In this document: piece after piece, positions 25,980-34,738 of the stretch | How positions within the stretch are numbered: position 1 is the first letter of the stretch | How the letters are laid out: each line of letters starts with the position of its first letter | Assembly (NCBI GenBank): GCA_018712705.1 | Contig: DVGM01000020.1 | Coordinates: forward strand, 1-36,197 | Direction: 5' to 3' | Origin: Aphodousia faecalis | Lineage (GTDB): Bacteria > Pseudomonadota > Gammaproteobacteria > Burkholderiales > Burkholderiaceae_F | DNA length: 36,197 bases | Translations under genes and position numbers: made by a program | The notes under the pieces: model-generated | The model's input: only the letters and a program-made list of their open reading frames with translations | What the model was told of the DNA's origin: nothing | Databases searched by the model: none

Positions 25980-26971
25980 CAGAATCGAATACAAAAAAAG
26001 TAAATAAACCGGTATTACTGAGCGCGGCAGCAGTGGCCTGCTTGGTTGTCTTGGGGGTTGGTTTCTGGATGGGAACTCATCCGACAGAAGAACCTTTGTA
26101 CGGCGTCATGCAGGCTAAAACCGTTGATGTAGCAGCCAAAGTAACTGGCCGTGTTGAAACTCTTCCCGTTCATGAAGGTGACACGGTAAGCGCCGGTCAA
26201 CTGCTTATGACGCTGGATATTCCCGAAGTTGAAGCTAAACTCAAAGAAGTTGAAGCTTTAAAGTCAGCGGCTAGCGCCAGACAAAGTCTCGTTGATGAAG
26301 GTGCAAGACCTCAGGAAATTCGTGCCGCCAAAGCCCAAATGCAAAGGGCTCAAGCCGGTCAGGAATTAGCACAAAAAACATTTAATCGTGTTCATGCTCT
26401 TTATCGCGAAGGCTTAATTTCTAAACAAAAGCACGACGAGGCGCTTGCACAGAAGAAAAGCGCTGACGAACTGCTTGCCGCTGCCAAAGAGCAGTATGAC
26501 ATTGCCCTTACCGGAGCGAGAACGCAGGAAAAACAGGCAGCCACCGCTTTAACAGCACAAGCCACAGGCGGTGTTGAACAGGTGCAAAGTTTAGTTAAAG
26601 AAAAAAATGTAACCTCCCCCATTGCCAGTGAAATCTCTCGAATCTATGTGGAAATCGGTGAGGTCGCTGCCGCAGGGCTGCCATTGGCTACCCTTGTTGA
26701 CCTTTCAGATCAATGGGCGGTCTTTAACATCCGTGAAGACGACATGCCGAAAATCACTAAGGGGGCAGTGCTGTCAGCAGAGATTCCCGCGTTAAATGCC
26801 AAAAACGTCCAATTTAAGGTTTACTTTATTAACCCAAGAGGCGATTACGCAACCTGGCGTGCAACCCGACAATCCAGCGGTTATGACTTAAGAACTTTTG
26901 AAGTTCGCGCACGGCCTGTTCAGCCCGTATCCGATTTACGTCCCGGGATGAGCGTAATCGTCAACCGCTAA
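25976..26971 (+). CDS. HlyD-family periplasmic adaptor (membrane fusion protein)
   Basis: Links the inner-membrane permeases to the TolC channel. The 331 residues contain a TM anchor (about 13-33), a lipoyl-like half-motif (DVAAKVTGRVETLPVHEGDTVSAGQLL), a coiled-coil hairpin (about 85-190) and the second lipoyl half plus beta-barrel (IYVEIGEVAAAGLPLATLVDLSDQWAVF). The end (ATWRATRQSSGYDLRTFEVRARP) resembles the YhiI/YbhG adaptors that work with ABC-2 exporters. It overlaps the TolC gene by 4 bp and is followed by two permeases after 9 bp. Confidence 0.92.
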   Translation: MTESNTKKVNKPVLLSAAAVACLVVLGVGFWMGTHPTEEPLYGVMQAKTVDVAAKVTGRVETLPVHEGDTVSAGQLLMTLDIPEVEAKLKEVEALKSAASARQSLVDEGARPQEIRAAKAQMQRAQAGQELAQKTFNRVHALYREGLISKQKHDEALAQKKSADELLAAAKEQYDIALTGARTQEKQAATALTAQATGGVEQVQSLVKEKNVTSPIASEISRIYVEIGEVAAAGLPLATLVDLSDQWAVFNIREDDMPKITKGAVLSAEIPALNAKNVQFKVYFINPRGDYATWRATRQSSGYDLRTFEVRARPVQPVSDLRPGMSVIVNR

Positions 26972-26980
26972 AAAACGGCA

Positions 26981-28177
26981 ATGACCATGAGTGTCAGAGT
27001 TGCGCTGATTGAAAGCATCTGTCGAGAAGTGCGGACTGTTCTCAGAAGTCCGTGGGACATAGCGATGTTTATCGTTATGCCTGTCATCTGGTGTCTTTTA
27101 ATTGCCGGGCTCTTTGGCCAAGGGATGATCCGTGATGTACCGGTCGGCGTGGTCAATCTTGACCATCAACCCGAATCCATCGAATTAGAGGCGAAACTGG
27201 ATGCGCTTCCTTCGGTTAAATTAGTCTCCTACGATTCCCCGCTTGAAGCGCAAAAAGCCTTGAAGCGTTCTGATATCTACGCCTACCTCACTATTCCTGA
27301 CCGGTGGCTCGATCGAAGCGGTAAGCCTGATGCTTCCTCGCTTGAGCTTTATTTCCCCAAATCTCTTTATGCAATAGCCACAACTCTAGAGTTGGATATC
27401 AAACAGGCGCTGCTTGCTTTTCAAAAAGAAAATTTAGTGAAGTTGGCTCAAACGGCAGGGTTAAACGAAAAGCAAGCCAAAAGAGCAACCGAGTTGATCA
27501 GTGTGCATTCGATTACTTTGGGCAACATCGCCTTTAACTTCCAAGCTTATATTCTGCCCACGTTAATTCCTGGGATTTTGCATTTAGGGCTTGCCTTGGC
27601 ATTGGCGAGCCGATTGCTTGCCGAGTGGCACGACAAAAAAGTTAAACTTTGGCTTGATGTCGCCCAAGGCAGTCCACTCATTGCTTTTCTTGGGAAAGCC
27701 ATTCCCTGGTGGATTCTTTACACATTCTATGGCTTTGTCTACATCGCTGTCATGACCGGTTATCTCGGTTGGTGGGTACAGGGCAGCCTCCTCTTGTGGC
27801 TCATTGGACTTGCCTTTTTCATGGCGGTGATGACACTTCTGCCCTTATTCCTGATTGGGGTTTTCATGCCGTTGGGTTGGGTTATTGTTTTAAGCTGCAC
27901 GGTCGGTTATATCGCTCCGATTTTCCCCTACACGGGCTTTTCTTACCCATTGGACTCGATGGCCGAACCGGTTCAATGGTTAGCCATGACTTTCCCCCTT
28001 ACACATTATTTCCATTTTCAGGGCCAAGAATGGATTCTCAATGCACCATTGACGAGTTCGCTTTACACATTGGGGAAATTAGCGATCTTTGCCCTACTCT
28101 GGTTCGGGGTTGGATTCGCATTATTTAAAAAGCGCATTGCTCATGAAGTTGCCGCTGAAAGCGAGGTGCGATCATGA
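26981..28177 (+). CDS. ABC-2 type permease 1
   Basis: Inner-membrane protein of 398 residues with an ABC-2 (YhhJ/YbhR-like) layout: TM1 at about 27-46, a large extracytoplasmic domain (about 50-190) and five further helices to about 381. It contains no Walker A or signature motif, so it cannot hydrolyse ATP. The second ATG at 26987 is an equally good start; neither has a clear ribosome binding site. The stop overlaps the next permease (ATGA), which implies a heterodimer with it. Confidence 0.88.
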   Translation: MTMSVRVALIESICREVRTVLRSPWDIAMFIVMPVIWCLLIAGLFGQGMIRDVPVGVVNLDHQPESIELEAKLDALPSVKLVSYDSPLEAQKALKRSDIYAYLTIPDRWLDRSGKPDASSLELYFPKSLYAIATTLELDIKQALLAFQKENLVKLAQTAGLNEKQAKRATELISVHSITLGNIAFNFQAYILPTLIPGILHLGLALALASRLLAEWHDKKVKLWLDVAQGSPLIAFLGKAIPWWILYTFYGFVYIAVMTGYLGWWVQGSLLLWLIGLAFFMAVMTLLPLFLIGVFMPLGWVIVLSCTVGYIAPIFPYTGFSYPLDSMAEPVQWLAMTFPLTHYFHFQGQEWILNAPLTSSLYTLGKLAIFALLWFGVGFALFKKRIAHEVAAESEVRS

Positions 28178-29340
28178 GTGCCTGGCGTATTTTCATTGAA
28201 ACAATCCGTACGGCCGTTTTGTCCAGGGAAAGCTTCATGGTTTTTGCCATCGCTTCGCTTTTTTACCTGGTCTTTTACGGGATGCCCTACGACAATCAAA
28301 TCATTGTGAAAATTCCCACCGCGATTGTCGACATGGATCAAAGCCGCGCCTCTCGCGAATTAGTTGAGAAACTCCAATCGGCTCCGTCCATCAACACAGT
28401 TTTGCAGACTGCGGATTTCGAGCAGGCAAAAAAAGCTTTCTCACAATCCAAGGCTGATGTGATTGTCGTTATTGCTGCAAATTACGCTAGAGACATACAA
28501 CGTGGCGATCAAACAGTCGTTACGGTTTTCAGTAACGGTGCACTGCCTGTCAAGGGGCGAGCCGTCAGCGCTTCGGTATTAACTATCGTTACCGAAGAAA
28601 ATATCACTCAAGTGGCAACACGCTTAGTCGGCCAAGGTCTCAACCCCATTCTTGTTAAGCAAATGGCTATGACTCCTGCTCCATTTACTTCGCAAGACCT
28701 TTTTAACAACGTGGCCGGTTACGGTTACTACACCGTACCCATGGTTGCTATCGTTATTGTCCAAGCCGTTATGCTTTTTGGTGTCGGCATCGCTTTGGGC
28801 GGCTGGCTTTCTTCTGCGCAACCTCCTGCCTTTTTCTCTGAGGCGATGCAAAAGACGCGTACCTTTTTCCCGGTCTTTTTAGGTTTTTGGGTTATCTCTC
28901 TTTTCTGGGCCTTCTTTATTGAATCAATGGGGTTGCATCTGTTGACAATGCCAACACTCGTCAATCCTCTCTCAACAATTGCAGCTGTTTTGGCTTTTAC
29001 CTTCTCTTTGACAAGCTTGGCTGTGTTTCTGACGCTTTGGATGAATACTAATCGATACGCCGCTGGACTTGTATTAGCTTCCGCTCCCAGCGTATTTTTA
29101 TCCGGTCTTGTTTTTCCGATGGAAAATTTCGCCGCTTGGGCGCTGCCTTTTGCTTGGATCATTCCGACAACACCCGGATGTCAGGCAATTGTTTTGGCCA
29201 GTCAAGAAGGCGCAGGACTTTCTGAAATCGCTTCTTTATTAAGTGTGAGCTTAGCGCAAGGGATTATTTATTCAGCGCTAGCCTATCTGCTTTTAATCAA
29301 ACGCGTCGCCGAACGCCACGCTAAGGCATCCTGTTGTTGA
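28174..29340 (+). CDS. ABC-2 type permease 2
   Basis: A 388-residue paralogue of the preceding permease with the same plan: TM1 at about 20-38, an extracytoplasmic domain with an IPTAIVDMDQSRASRELVEKL segment, and five C-terminal helices. No nucleotide-binding motif is present. GAGGTG lies 6 nt before the ATG. The final 20 bp overlap the 3' end of mtgA on the other strand. Together with the adaptor and TolC-like channel it should form a tripartite exporter; the substrate is unknown and the ATPase is missing from the locus. Confidence 0.88.
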   Translation: MSAWRIFIETIRTAVLSRESFMVFAIASLFYLVFYGMPYDNQIIVKIPTAIVDMDQSRASRELVEKLQSAPSINTVLQTADFEQAKKAFSQSKADVIVVIAANYARDIQRGDQTVVTVFSNGALPVKGRAVSASVLTIVTEENITQVATRLVGQGLNPILVKQMAMTPAPFTSQDLFNNVAGYGYYTVPMVAIVIVQAVMLFGVGIALGGWLSSAQPPAFFSEAMQKTRTFFPVFLGFWVISLFWAFFIESMGLHLLTMPTLVNPLSTIAAVLAFTFSLTSLAVFLTLWMNTNRYAAGLVLASAPSVFLSGLVFPMENFAAWALPFAWIIPTTPGCQAIVLASQEGAGLSEIASLLSVSLAQGIIYSALAYLLLIKRVAERHAKASCC

Positions 29341-30016
29341 TTTTCGCAAATTGGGGCTCTTTCATTGACCCCTCAATCACATCAATTCGATGACGAAGCC
29401 AGTCCGTCGAACCATGCGTTTCGTAATACCTTGGGTTTGAGAGAATGGCCGCAAGCCATACGCTTTGCCAATGAGACAATCGTCTGGCGCTGATACCGTA
29501 ATAATGGTGCGAAGCAGCCTCGACACCGAAAATCCCTTCTCCGAATTCGGCAATATTCAAATAGGTCTGAAGAATTCTGCCTTTTGACCAAGTCGCTTCC
29601 ATAACCAAGGCCAAAATCATTTCTTGAACTTTTCTCAAGTAACTCTTTTCATGAGTGAGGAAAAGATTTTTAACCGTTTGCTGTGTAATTGTGGAGCCGC
29701 CCGGAGCACGGTCGCCCTCAATCACGTTACTGACAAAAGCTTCGCCTGTCGCTTCCCATTCGATGCCGAAATGCTCGGTAAACCTTGCATCCTCAGCCGC
29801 CACCGTGGCGCGAACCATGTCATTGGCGACATTTCTCAATAAAACAGGCTTAAATTGAACGCGTCCCAGACGTTCCTTTTCGCTTTCAATATAAGCGGAG
29901 GTCTCTACCGGGGCAATGCTGTACCAGAGGACTTGTGCGATGTAATAGCCCTCAATAACAAGAACAATCGCAAGGATTGCCAAAAAGAGCGATTTCAAAA
30001 GTTTTCTGATACGCAT
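29321..30016 (-). CDS. mtgA: Monofunctional peptidoglycan glycosyltransferase MtgA
   Basis: GT51 enzyme that polymerises lipid II into glycan strands at the periplasmic face of the inner membrane. From the ATG at 30016 it has 231 residues: one N-terminal TM helix (about 8-30) and the GT51 domain with the catalytic Glu in AAEDARFTEHFG, then GGSTITQQTVKNLF and a second Glu region in QTYLNIAEFGEGIFGVEAAS. No transpeptidase domain is present, as expected. A TTG two codons upstream is also open. It follows rimO by 17 bp and probably ends the rluD-pgeF-rimO-mtgA transcript. Confidence 0.95.
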   Translation of the reverse strand: MRIRKLLKSLFLAILAIVLVIEGYYIAQVLWYSIAPVETSAYIESEKERLGRVQFKPVLLRNVANDMVRATVAAEDARFTEHFGIEWEATGEAFVSNVIEGDRAPGGSTITQQTVKNLFLTHEKSYLRKVQEMILALVMEATWSKGRILQTYLNIAEFGEGIFGVEAASHHYYGISARRLSHWQSVWLAAILSNPRYYETHGSTDWLRHRIDVIEGSMKEPQFAKINNRMP

Positions 30017-30033
30017 TGCCAAATGCCTGCAAC

Positions 30034-31374
30034 CTACGGAATATGACGGCCGATAAGGTCATATTCTTGGTTAGCCGTCACCTTCACGTCAACAATATCG
30101 CCGGGATTGAGGTGAGCATCGGTCGTCACATAGATAATGCCGTCAATTTCAGGGGCATCAGCCGTTGTACGTCCGATTGCCACACCATCTTCATCTTCAG
30201 GTTCATCAATAATGACCTTTTGAATAGAACCGATCTTTCGAGCCATTCTTTCTTCTGAAATCTTTGATTGCACCTGCATGAAGCGATCCCGACGCTCTTC
30301 ACGGACTTCATCGGGCAAAGCACCGGGCAATTCATTGGCAGCCGCCCCTTCAATCGGTGAATAAGCAAAGCAACCCACGCGATCCAATTGAGCTTCCTGA
30401 AGGAAATCCAGCAAGTATTGGAATTCTTCTTCCGTTTCCCCGGGGAAACCAGCAATGAATGTTGATCGAATCGTCAAATCCGGACAAATTCTGCGCCAAG
30501 CTTGGATGCGTTCCAATGTTTTTTCCGTTGCAGCGGGCCGCTTCATTGACTTGAGCACACGGGGATGAGCATGTTGAAACGGGATGTCCAGATAAGGAAG
30601 AATCTTTCCATCGGCCATCAATTCGACCACTTGATCAACTGCCGGGTAAGGATAAACATAGTGCAGACGAATCCACATGCCCATATCCCCTAACTCTCGG
30701 GCTAGATCGTAGAGTTTTGTCTGAAGCGCCTTCCCTTGATCATTAAAATCAATCCGATAACGGCAATCGGCTCCATATGCAGACGTATCCTGACTGATCA
30801 CCATCAGCTCTTTAACGCCCGCTTCGTGCAGTAATTCAGCTTCACGCAACACTTCACCTATCGGTCGGCTGACGAGTTTTCCTCTTAACTGCGGAATGAT
30901 GCAAAAAGCGCACCGGTGATTACAGCCTTCGCTAATCTTCAAGTACGCGTAGTGCGATGGCGTTAGCTTTAAACCGGCTTTCGGAACCAAATCCCAGTAG
31001 GGGCTATGCGGCTGAGGCAAATGCTTGTGCACCAACTCATAGACCTTATCGAATTCGCCCGGACCGGTCACTCCCAAAACATCAGGACAGACATCATCCA
31101 AATAGGGCGTACCGTCCAAATGCTTTTTAGCCCCCAAGCACCCCGTGACAATAACTCGTCCATTTTCGTGCATTGCTTCATTGATGGCATCGACACTTTC
31201 TGCAACGGCTTCATTTAAAAAGCCACAGGTATTGACGATCACCAAATCCGCATCCGTGTAGGAGCCGACAATGTCATATCCTTCGGCACGAAGCTGGGTC
31301 ATGATCCTTTCGGAATCCACGAGCGCTTTAGGACAGCCCATGGAAACAACGCCGATTCGAGGAATTCTTTGCAT
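30034..31374 (-). CDS. rimO: Ribosomal protein S12 methylthiotransferase RimO
   Basis: Radical-SAM enzyme that adds a methylthio group to an Asp of ribosomal protein S12. The 446 residues carry the auxiliary-cluster cysteines Cys14, Cys50 and Cys79 of the UPF0004 domain, the radical-SAM triad Cys151, Cys155 and Cys158 (CNHRCAFC), and a C-terminal TRAM domain. The opening GVVSMGCPKALVDSE separates RimO from MiaB. AAAGG lies 6 nt before the ATG; the gap to pgeF is 2 bp. Confidence 0.97.
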   Translation of the reverse strand: MQRIPRIGVVSMGCPKALVDSERIMTQLRAEGYDIVGSYTDADLVIVNTCGFLNEAVAESVDAINEAMHENGRVIVTGCLGAKKHLDGTPYLDDVCPDVLGVTGPGEFDKVYELVHKHLPQPHSPYWDLVPKAGLKLTPSHYAYLKISEGCNHRCAFCIIPQLRGKLVSRPIGEVLREAELLHEAGVKELMVISQDTSAYGADCRYRIDFNDQGKALQTKLYDLARELGDMGMWIRLHYVYPYPAVDQVVELMADGKILPYLDIPFQHAHPRVLKSMKRPAATEKTLERIQAWRRICPDLTIRSTFIAGFPGETEEEFQYLLDFLQEAQLDRVGCFAYSPIEGAAANELPGALPDEVREERRDRFMQVQSKISEERMARKIGSIQKVIIDEPEDEDGVAIGRTTADAPEIDGIIYVTTDAHLNPGDIVDVKVTANQEYDLIGRHIP

Positions 31375-31376
31375 GT

Positions 31377-32165
31377 TTAGCCTTTAATCCAAATCATCGC
31401 CGCATGACGTCCCGTTTTACCGTCACGGCGGAAGCTATAAAAGAGTTCGGGATTGGCATAAGTGCTGTGACGGGCTTCAACGACCTCTTCGACCTTGACT
31501 TGCAGTAAAGCCATTCGCGCTAAAGTCGTCAATGAGCAAAGGTATTTGCCATCTTCGTTGGCCTTAAAGGCAACCTCTGCCCCGTCAATACTTGTTTGCA
31601 TGGCTTCAAGGACATCACTGTCCGTCTCAAAATCATCATCACCGATTCTGGGACCCAACCATGCGATAAATTGGGCATCGGGATCGCCGATTCGCTCGCG
31701 AAGCCGCTCAATGGTTTTTTGAAGAATTCCCGCCGCCAGACTGCGCCAACCGCAATGTACAGCCGCAACCCCCTTGCCGTTTTTCTCAGCAATCAAAACA
31801 GGCAAGCAGTCAGCCACTTGGACCACGCAGACAACATTGGGCGTAATGCTTGTGCTTGCATCGGCTTCTTCTTCCGGTGCAGCTGTCTCGGCATCCACCA
31901 CGCGATCTCCATGAACCTGCTTGAGCCACTTGGGATCCGTGGGCACCAGTTGTGCGGCCAAATTACGATTCATATTGACGCATACCGGCACATCGCCTGT
32001 GTAAATACCGACATTAAAACCACCGATACCGTCCTTGTCACCGAAAGGACCGGAAGAAACACCGCCGGCGCGAAGCGTCATCAAAGCATCCACATTGGCC
32101 GGCCGAATAGAATCCCAATCCGGCTGCAAAATGGCTAATGCAGGTTTTGTCGTATCGTCAATCAT
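31377..32165 (-). CDS. pgeF: Purine nucleoside phosphorylase / laccase-domain protein PgeF
   Basis: Member of the YfiH/YlmD (Cu-oxidase_4) family. It has been described both as a multicopper polyphenol oxidase and a purine nucleoside phosphorylase, and it clears D-amino-acid mistakes in the peptidoglycan precursor (PgeF). The 262 residues include the zinc-site ligands His85 (KQVHGDRVV), Cys120 (VADCLPV) and His137 (VHCGWRSLAAG). It sits 3 bp after rluD, the same pairing as in E. coli. Confidence 0.93.
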   Translation of the reverse strand: MIDDTTKPALAILQPDWDSIRPANVDALMTLRAGGVSSGPFGDKDGIGGFNVGIYTGDVPVCVNMNRNLAAQLVPTDPKWLKQVHGDRVVDAETAAPEEEADASTSITPNVVCVVQVADCLPVLIAEKNGKGVAAVHCGWRSLAAGILQKTIERLRERIGDPDAQFIAWLGPRIGDDDFETDSDVLEAMQTSIDGAEVAFKANEDGKYLCSLTTLARMALLQVKVEEVVEARHSTYANPELFYSFRRDGKTGRHAAMIWIKG

Positions 32166-32168
32166 TTT

Positions 32169-33179
32169 TCACCTATTTTCAAAAACACTGACCGGTTCAT
32201 CAGTCGGAGCAAAACCGATTTCTGTCATCAATTGAGCTAAATCGTCGGGAGCGGGTACAAACCATTGCATAAGCTCCTTTGTTCTCGGGTGCTCAAGCCC
32301 CAAACGAGAGGCATGAAGGGCCTGCCGTTTTATGAGTGAAAGCGGACAGCCTTCCGGCAACTTGCTCATTTTACCTTTATAGAGCGGATCACCCACCAGC
32401 GGAAATCCCGCCCACTGCATATGTACGCGAATCTGATGCGTGCGTCCTGTATCCAAACGGCAGGCTACCCACGAAACCGACAATGGTGTCTGACCGACTC
32501 CGGGAACATAAGCAAAATCGACCAATCGTACATGCGTTTTAGCTTCTTTAGCTCTTGGACCTTGTCCCACGCAGAAACGAATCGGTGAACGCGGATCCCG
32601 CATAATCGGCTCATCAATAAAACCGGCTTGCGGAGCCTGACCATGAACGATGGCCCAGTATTCACGCTTAACCGTTCGAGCCTGGAGCTGTCGAATAAGA
32701 TCGGTTTGCGCCTCAAGCGTCTTGGCGACAACCATTAAACCGGTTGTATCACGATCCAACCGGTGAACGATACCGGCTCTGGGCAAAGTCTTTAATTCAG
32801 GATTTCTGGCAAGAAGACCATTTAAAAGCGTGTCATCCCAATGGCCTGCAGCCGGATGAACAACCAAACCCGCAGGTTTATTGACAACAAGAATATCGTC
32901 ATCTTCATAAACAACATCAAGCGGCATTTGAACCGGTTTGAAAGCCAGCTCTTCAGGGCTTGGCTGCTCCAAAACCTCAATTTCATCGCCGGCGGCCACT
33001 TTAGTGCGGATTTTCTCCGTAACCTCACCGTTGACGGTAACCGCCCCCTGTTCAATCCAGGTCTGAAGTCGTGCGCGCGACACAGAAGGCATCAGCTGTG
33101 CGAGCACTTTATCTAAACGGTCACCGGAATATTCATCACCGACAACAAAATACAGAGCTTCTTCGGATGAGGCCGACAT
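32169..33179 (-). CDS. rluD: 23S rRNA pseudouridine synthase RluD
   Basis: Makes pseudouridines at positions 1911, 1915 and 1917 of 23S rRNA in E. coli. The 336 residues have an N-terminal S4 RNA-binding domain (about 18-75: DRLDKVLAQLMPSVSRARLQTWIEQG) and the RluA-type catalytic domain with Asp142 in HRLDRDTTG. The start follows AAGGA by 5 nt. It is divergent from bamD, and it heads the rluD-pgeF-rimO-mtgA set. RluC is a close relative, but the bamD neighbourhood favours RluD. Confidence 0.95.
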   Translation of the reverse strand: MSASSEEALYFVVGDEYSGDRLDKVLAQLMPSVSRARLQTWIEQGAVTVNGEVTEKIRTKVAAGDEIEVLEQPSPEELAFKPVQMPLDVVYEDDDILVVNKPAGLVVHPAAGHWDDTLLNGLLARNPELKTLPRAGIVHRLDRDTTGLMVVAKTLEAQTDLIRQLQARTVKREYWAIVHGQAPQAGFIDEPIMRDPRSPIRFCVGQGPRAKEAKTHVRLVDFAYVPGVGQTPLSVSWVACRLDTGRTHQIRVHMQWAGFPLVGDPLYKGKMSKLPEGCPLSLIKRQALHASRLGLEHPRTKELMQWFVPAPDDLAQLMTEIGFAPTDEPVSVFENR

Positions 33180-33198
33180 ATATATCCTTATTATTTAC

Positions 33199-33228
33199 TT
33201 GAGCCAAAGGCGGTCTGATCGCTATAAT
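33199..33228 (+). promoter_or_regulatory. Sigma70 promoter of bamD
   Basis: -35 TTGAGC (33199-33204), 18-bp spacer, perfect -10 TATAAT (33223-33228). Transcription should begin near 33235. This rules out the upstream GTG at 33231 as the bamD start and supports the ATG at 33267. Confidence 0.8.
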
Positions 33229-33266
33229 CCGTGAATCAATTGACCGCATTTATCAGAGTCACATCA

Positions 33267-34034
33267 ATGGCATTAACTTTACATCAATTGCGCAAGCGTG
33301 CGGCAACTTTTGCATTGGCCGCCGCAATCGCCGCTATGAGCGCCGGCTGCTCGCAAATCGAAACCGACGTTACCCAAGGCTGGGACGCTGACCGTCTCTA
33401 CGAAGAAGCTCGCGCAGCCGCTGAAGACAGCGACTGGACTCGGGCGCAAGATTATTACACAAAATTGGAAAGCCGTTATCCGTTTGGCCGCTACGCCCAA
33501 CAGGCACAAATTGAAAGTGCTTACGCCTACTGGCGTGACGGTGACGCTGCTCAATGCGTCCAAGCCTGTGACCGATTCCTGCGTCAATATCCCAACCACG
33601 CCAATAGTGACTATGTGCTCTATCTGAAGGCGTTGGCAACGCTTAACCAACGTGACACGATCTTTACAGCACTGCTCACGCAGGATATTTACGAGCGCGA
33701 TTCTGATGCCGCTCGTACCGCTTTTGATACGTTTAAGGAATTGGTGGAACGCTTCCCGCAATCTCGTTACGCTCACGAAGCTCGTCGCCGCATGCATGAA
33801 CTGGTTCTGTCTCAGGCACATTCCGAATACAACATTGCCAAGTTCTACTACGACCGTCACGCCTACGTGGCCGCCATTGAACGCGCGCAAAATGTCGTGC
33901 GCACGTTCCAACAAACGCCCTATTCCGATGACGCTTTAAAGCTCATTCGTGATTGCTATGAACAACTCGGGGTCAAGGATTTAGAGACTGACGTCAACCG
34001 CGTTATTGAACTCAACCAAAATCGCGAACGTTAA
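33267..34034 (+). CDS. bamD: Outer membrane assembly lipoprotein BamD
   Basis: Essential lipoprotein of the BAM complex that inserts beta-barrel proteins into the outer membrane. From the ATG at 33267 it has 255 residues: a lipoprotein signal with lipobox MSAGC (lipidated Cys28) and about five TPR-like helix pairs (YEEARAAAEDSDWTRAQDYY; ALATLNQRDTIFTALLTQDIYERD; AKFYYDRHAYVAAIERAQNV). An open GTG 12 codons upstream is upstream of the predicted transcription start. It ends in a clear terminator. Confidence 0.95.
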   Translation: MALTLHQLRKRAATFALAAAIAAMSAGCSQIETDVTQGWDADRLYEEARAAAEDSDWTRAQDYYTKLESRYPFGRYAQQAQIESAYAYWRDGDAAQCVQACDRFLRQYPNHANSDYVLYLKALATLNQRDTIFTALLTQDIYERDSDAARTAFDTFKELVERFPQSRYAHEARRRMHELVLSQAHSEYNIAKFYYDRHAYVAAIERAQNVVRTFQQTPYSDDALKLIRDCYEQLGVKDLETDVNRVIELNQNRER

Positions 34035-34056
34035 TTCATCCGACCTTCTCATTATC

Positions 34057-34098
34057 AGGGGTGATTCGTCAAACCGACCAATCACCCCTTATTTTTTT
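34057..34098 (+). terminator. Rho-independent terminator of bamD
   Basis: A 10-bp perfect stem, AGGGGTGATT (34057-34066) with AATCACCCCT (34080-34089), a 13-nt loop, then TATTTTTTT. It begins 22 bp past the bamD stop codon. Confidence 0.9.
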
Positions 34099-34113
34099 CA
34101 TTTGTGCTAGCGC

Positions 34114-34738
34114 TTATGTTTGTGTCCACAAAAGGCGATTGTTCTCAAAAATCACTGAAAGTTCCCTGTATCTTTTTACCAAGCCAGATATGATCGAACC
34201 GTGCTGCCAACAAGAACATACTGTTCAAAATTCATCTTTAAACGATAATCGGTAAATAACTGCTGCAAAATCTCTTCAAAGCATCTTGGCTCTTTACACA
34301 AATTAATAATTTTCTCTGCTATTTCAAAAACTTTAGCGATGTTGTATTGAACCAGTTCTGAAATGCCATCTGTAACGGCCGCATGCGACGGAACGAAAAT
34401 TTTGGCCGAAAGCGATTTCACCATCTCCAACGTCTTCAAGAAAGAGGCTACGTCGAAATAAACCAAACTTGGTATTTGTCCAGAATTTCTTTACTGGACA
34501 AGCAATCGGCCAGAAAAACGACATCATCAGGCGTACGAAAGCCAACCATATTAAAGAAATGTCCAGGTAACTTAATGAGTCCAAAACCGGCAGGCAATGC
34601 ATCATCCGTTAAAACCTCTGCTTCGCTGCCCTGCGCCATAAGAAACTTATGTCTTAAGTCTTTGCATGGATAACCGGCATACAGAAAGGAAGACTCTAAA
34701 ATCGGAAAAATCGTGAAAGCGCAATCGATTCCCGGCGC
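34114..34738 (-). pseudogene. MBL-fold metallo-hydrolase, truncated and frameshifted
   Basis: Reading on the minus strand from 34738, three frames must be joined. Segment 1 gives APGIDCAFTIFPILESS, YAGYPCKDLRHKFLMAQ and LPGHFFNMVGFRTPDDVVF. Near 34456-34459 one T is missing from a T-run and the frame shifts to VYFDVASFLKTLEMV, FVPSHAAVTDG and FEQYVLVGSTVRSYLAW. Near 34178 a second missing base leads to VKRYRELSVIFENNRLLW and a stop at 34114-34116. The joined product looks like the C-terminal two-thirds of a metallo-beta-lactamase-fold hydrolase (PGH, LAD and SH motif positions are visible). The N-terminal part, which should hold the HxHxDH metal site, is absent because the IS element starts there. 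Native function unknown. Confidence 0.75.

Noticed and set aside
31596..32138. 180-residue plus-strand open frame opposite pgeF
   Set aside because: Shadow of pgeF, which has clear zinc-site motifs and operon context.
33279..33914. 211-residue minus-strand open frame opposite bamD
   Set aside because: Shadow of bamD; no family resemblance and no ribosome binding site.
34448..34639. Short separate minus-strand genes within 34176-34640
   Set aside because: The overlapping frames join into one MBL-fold protein if two single-base losses are repaired, so they are fragments of one pseudogene.
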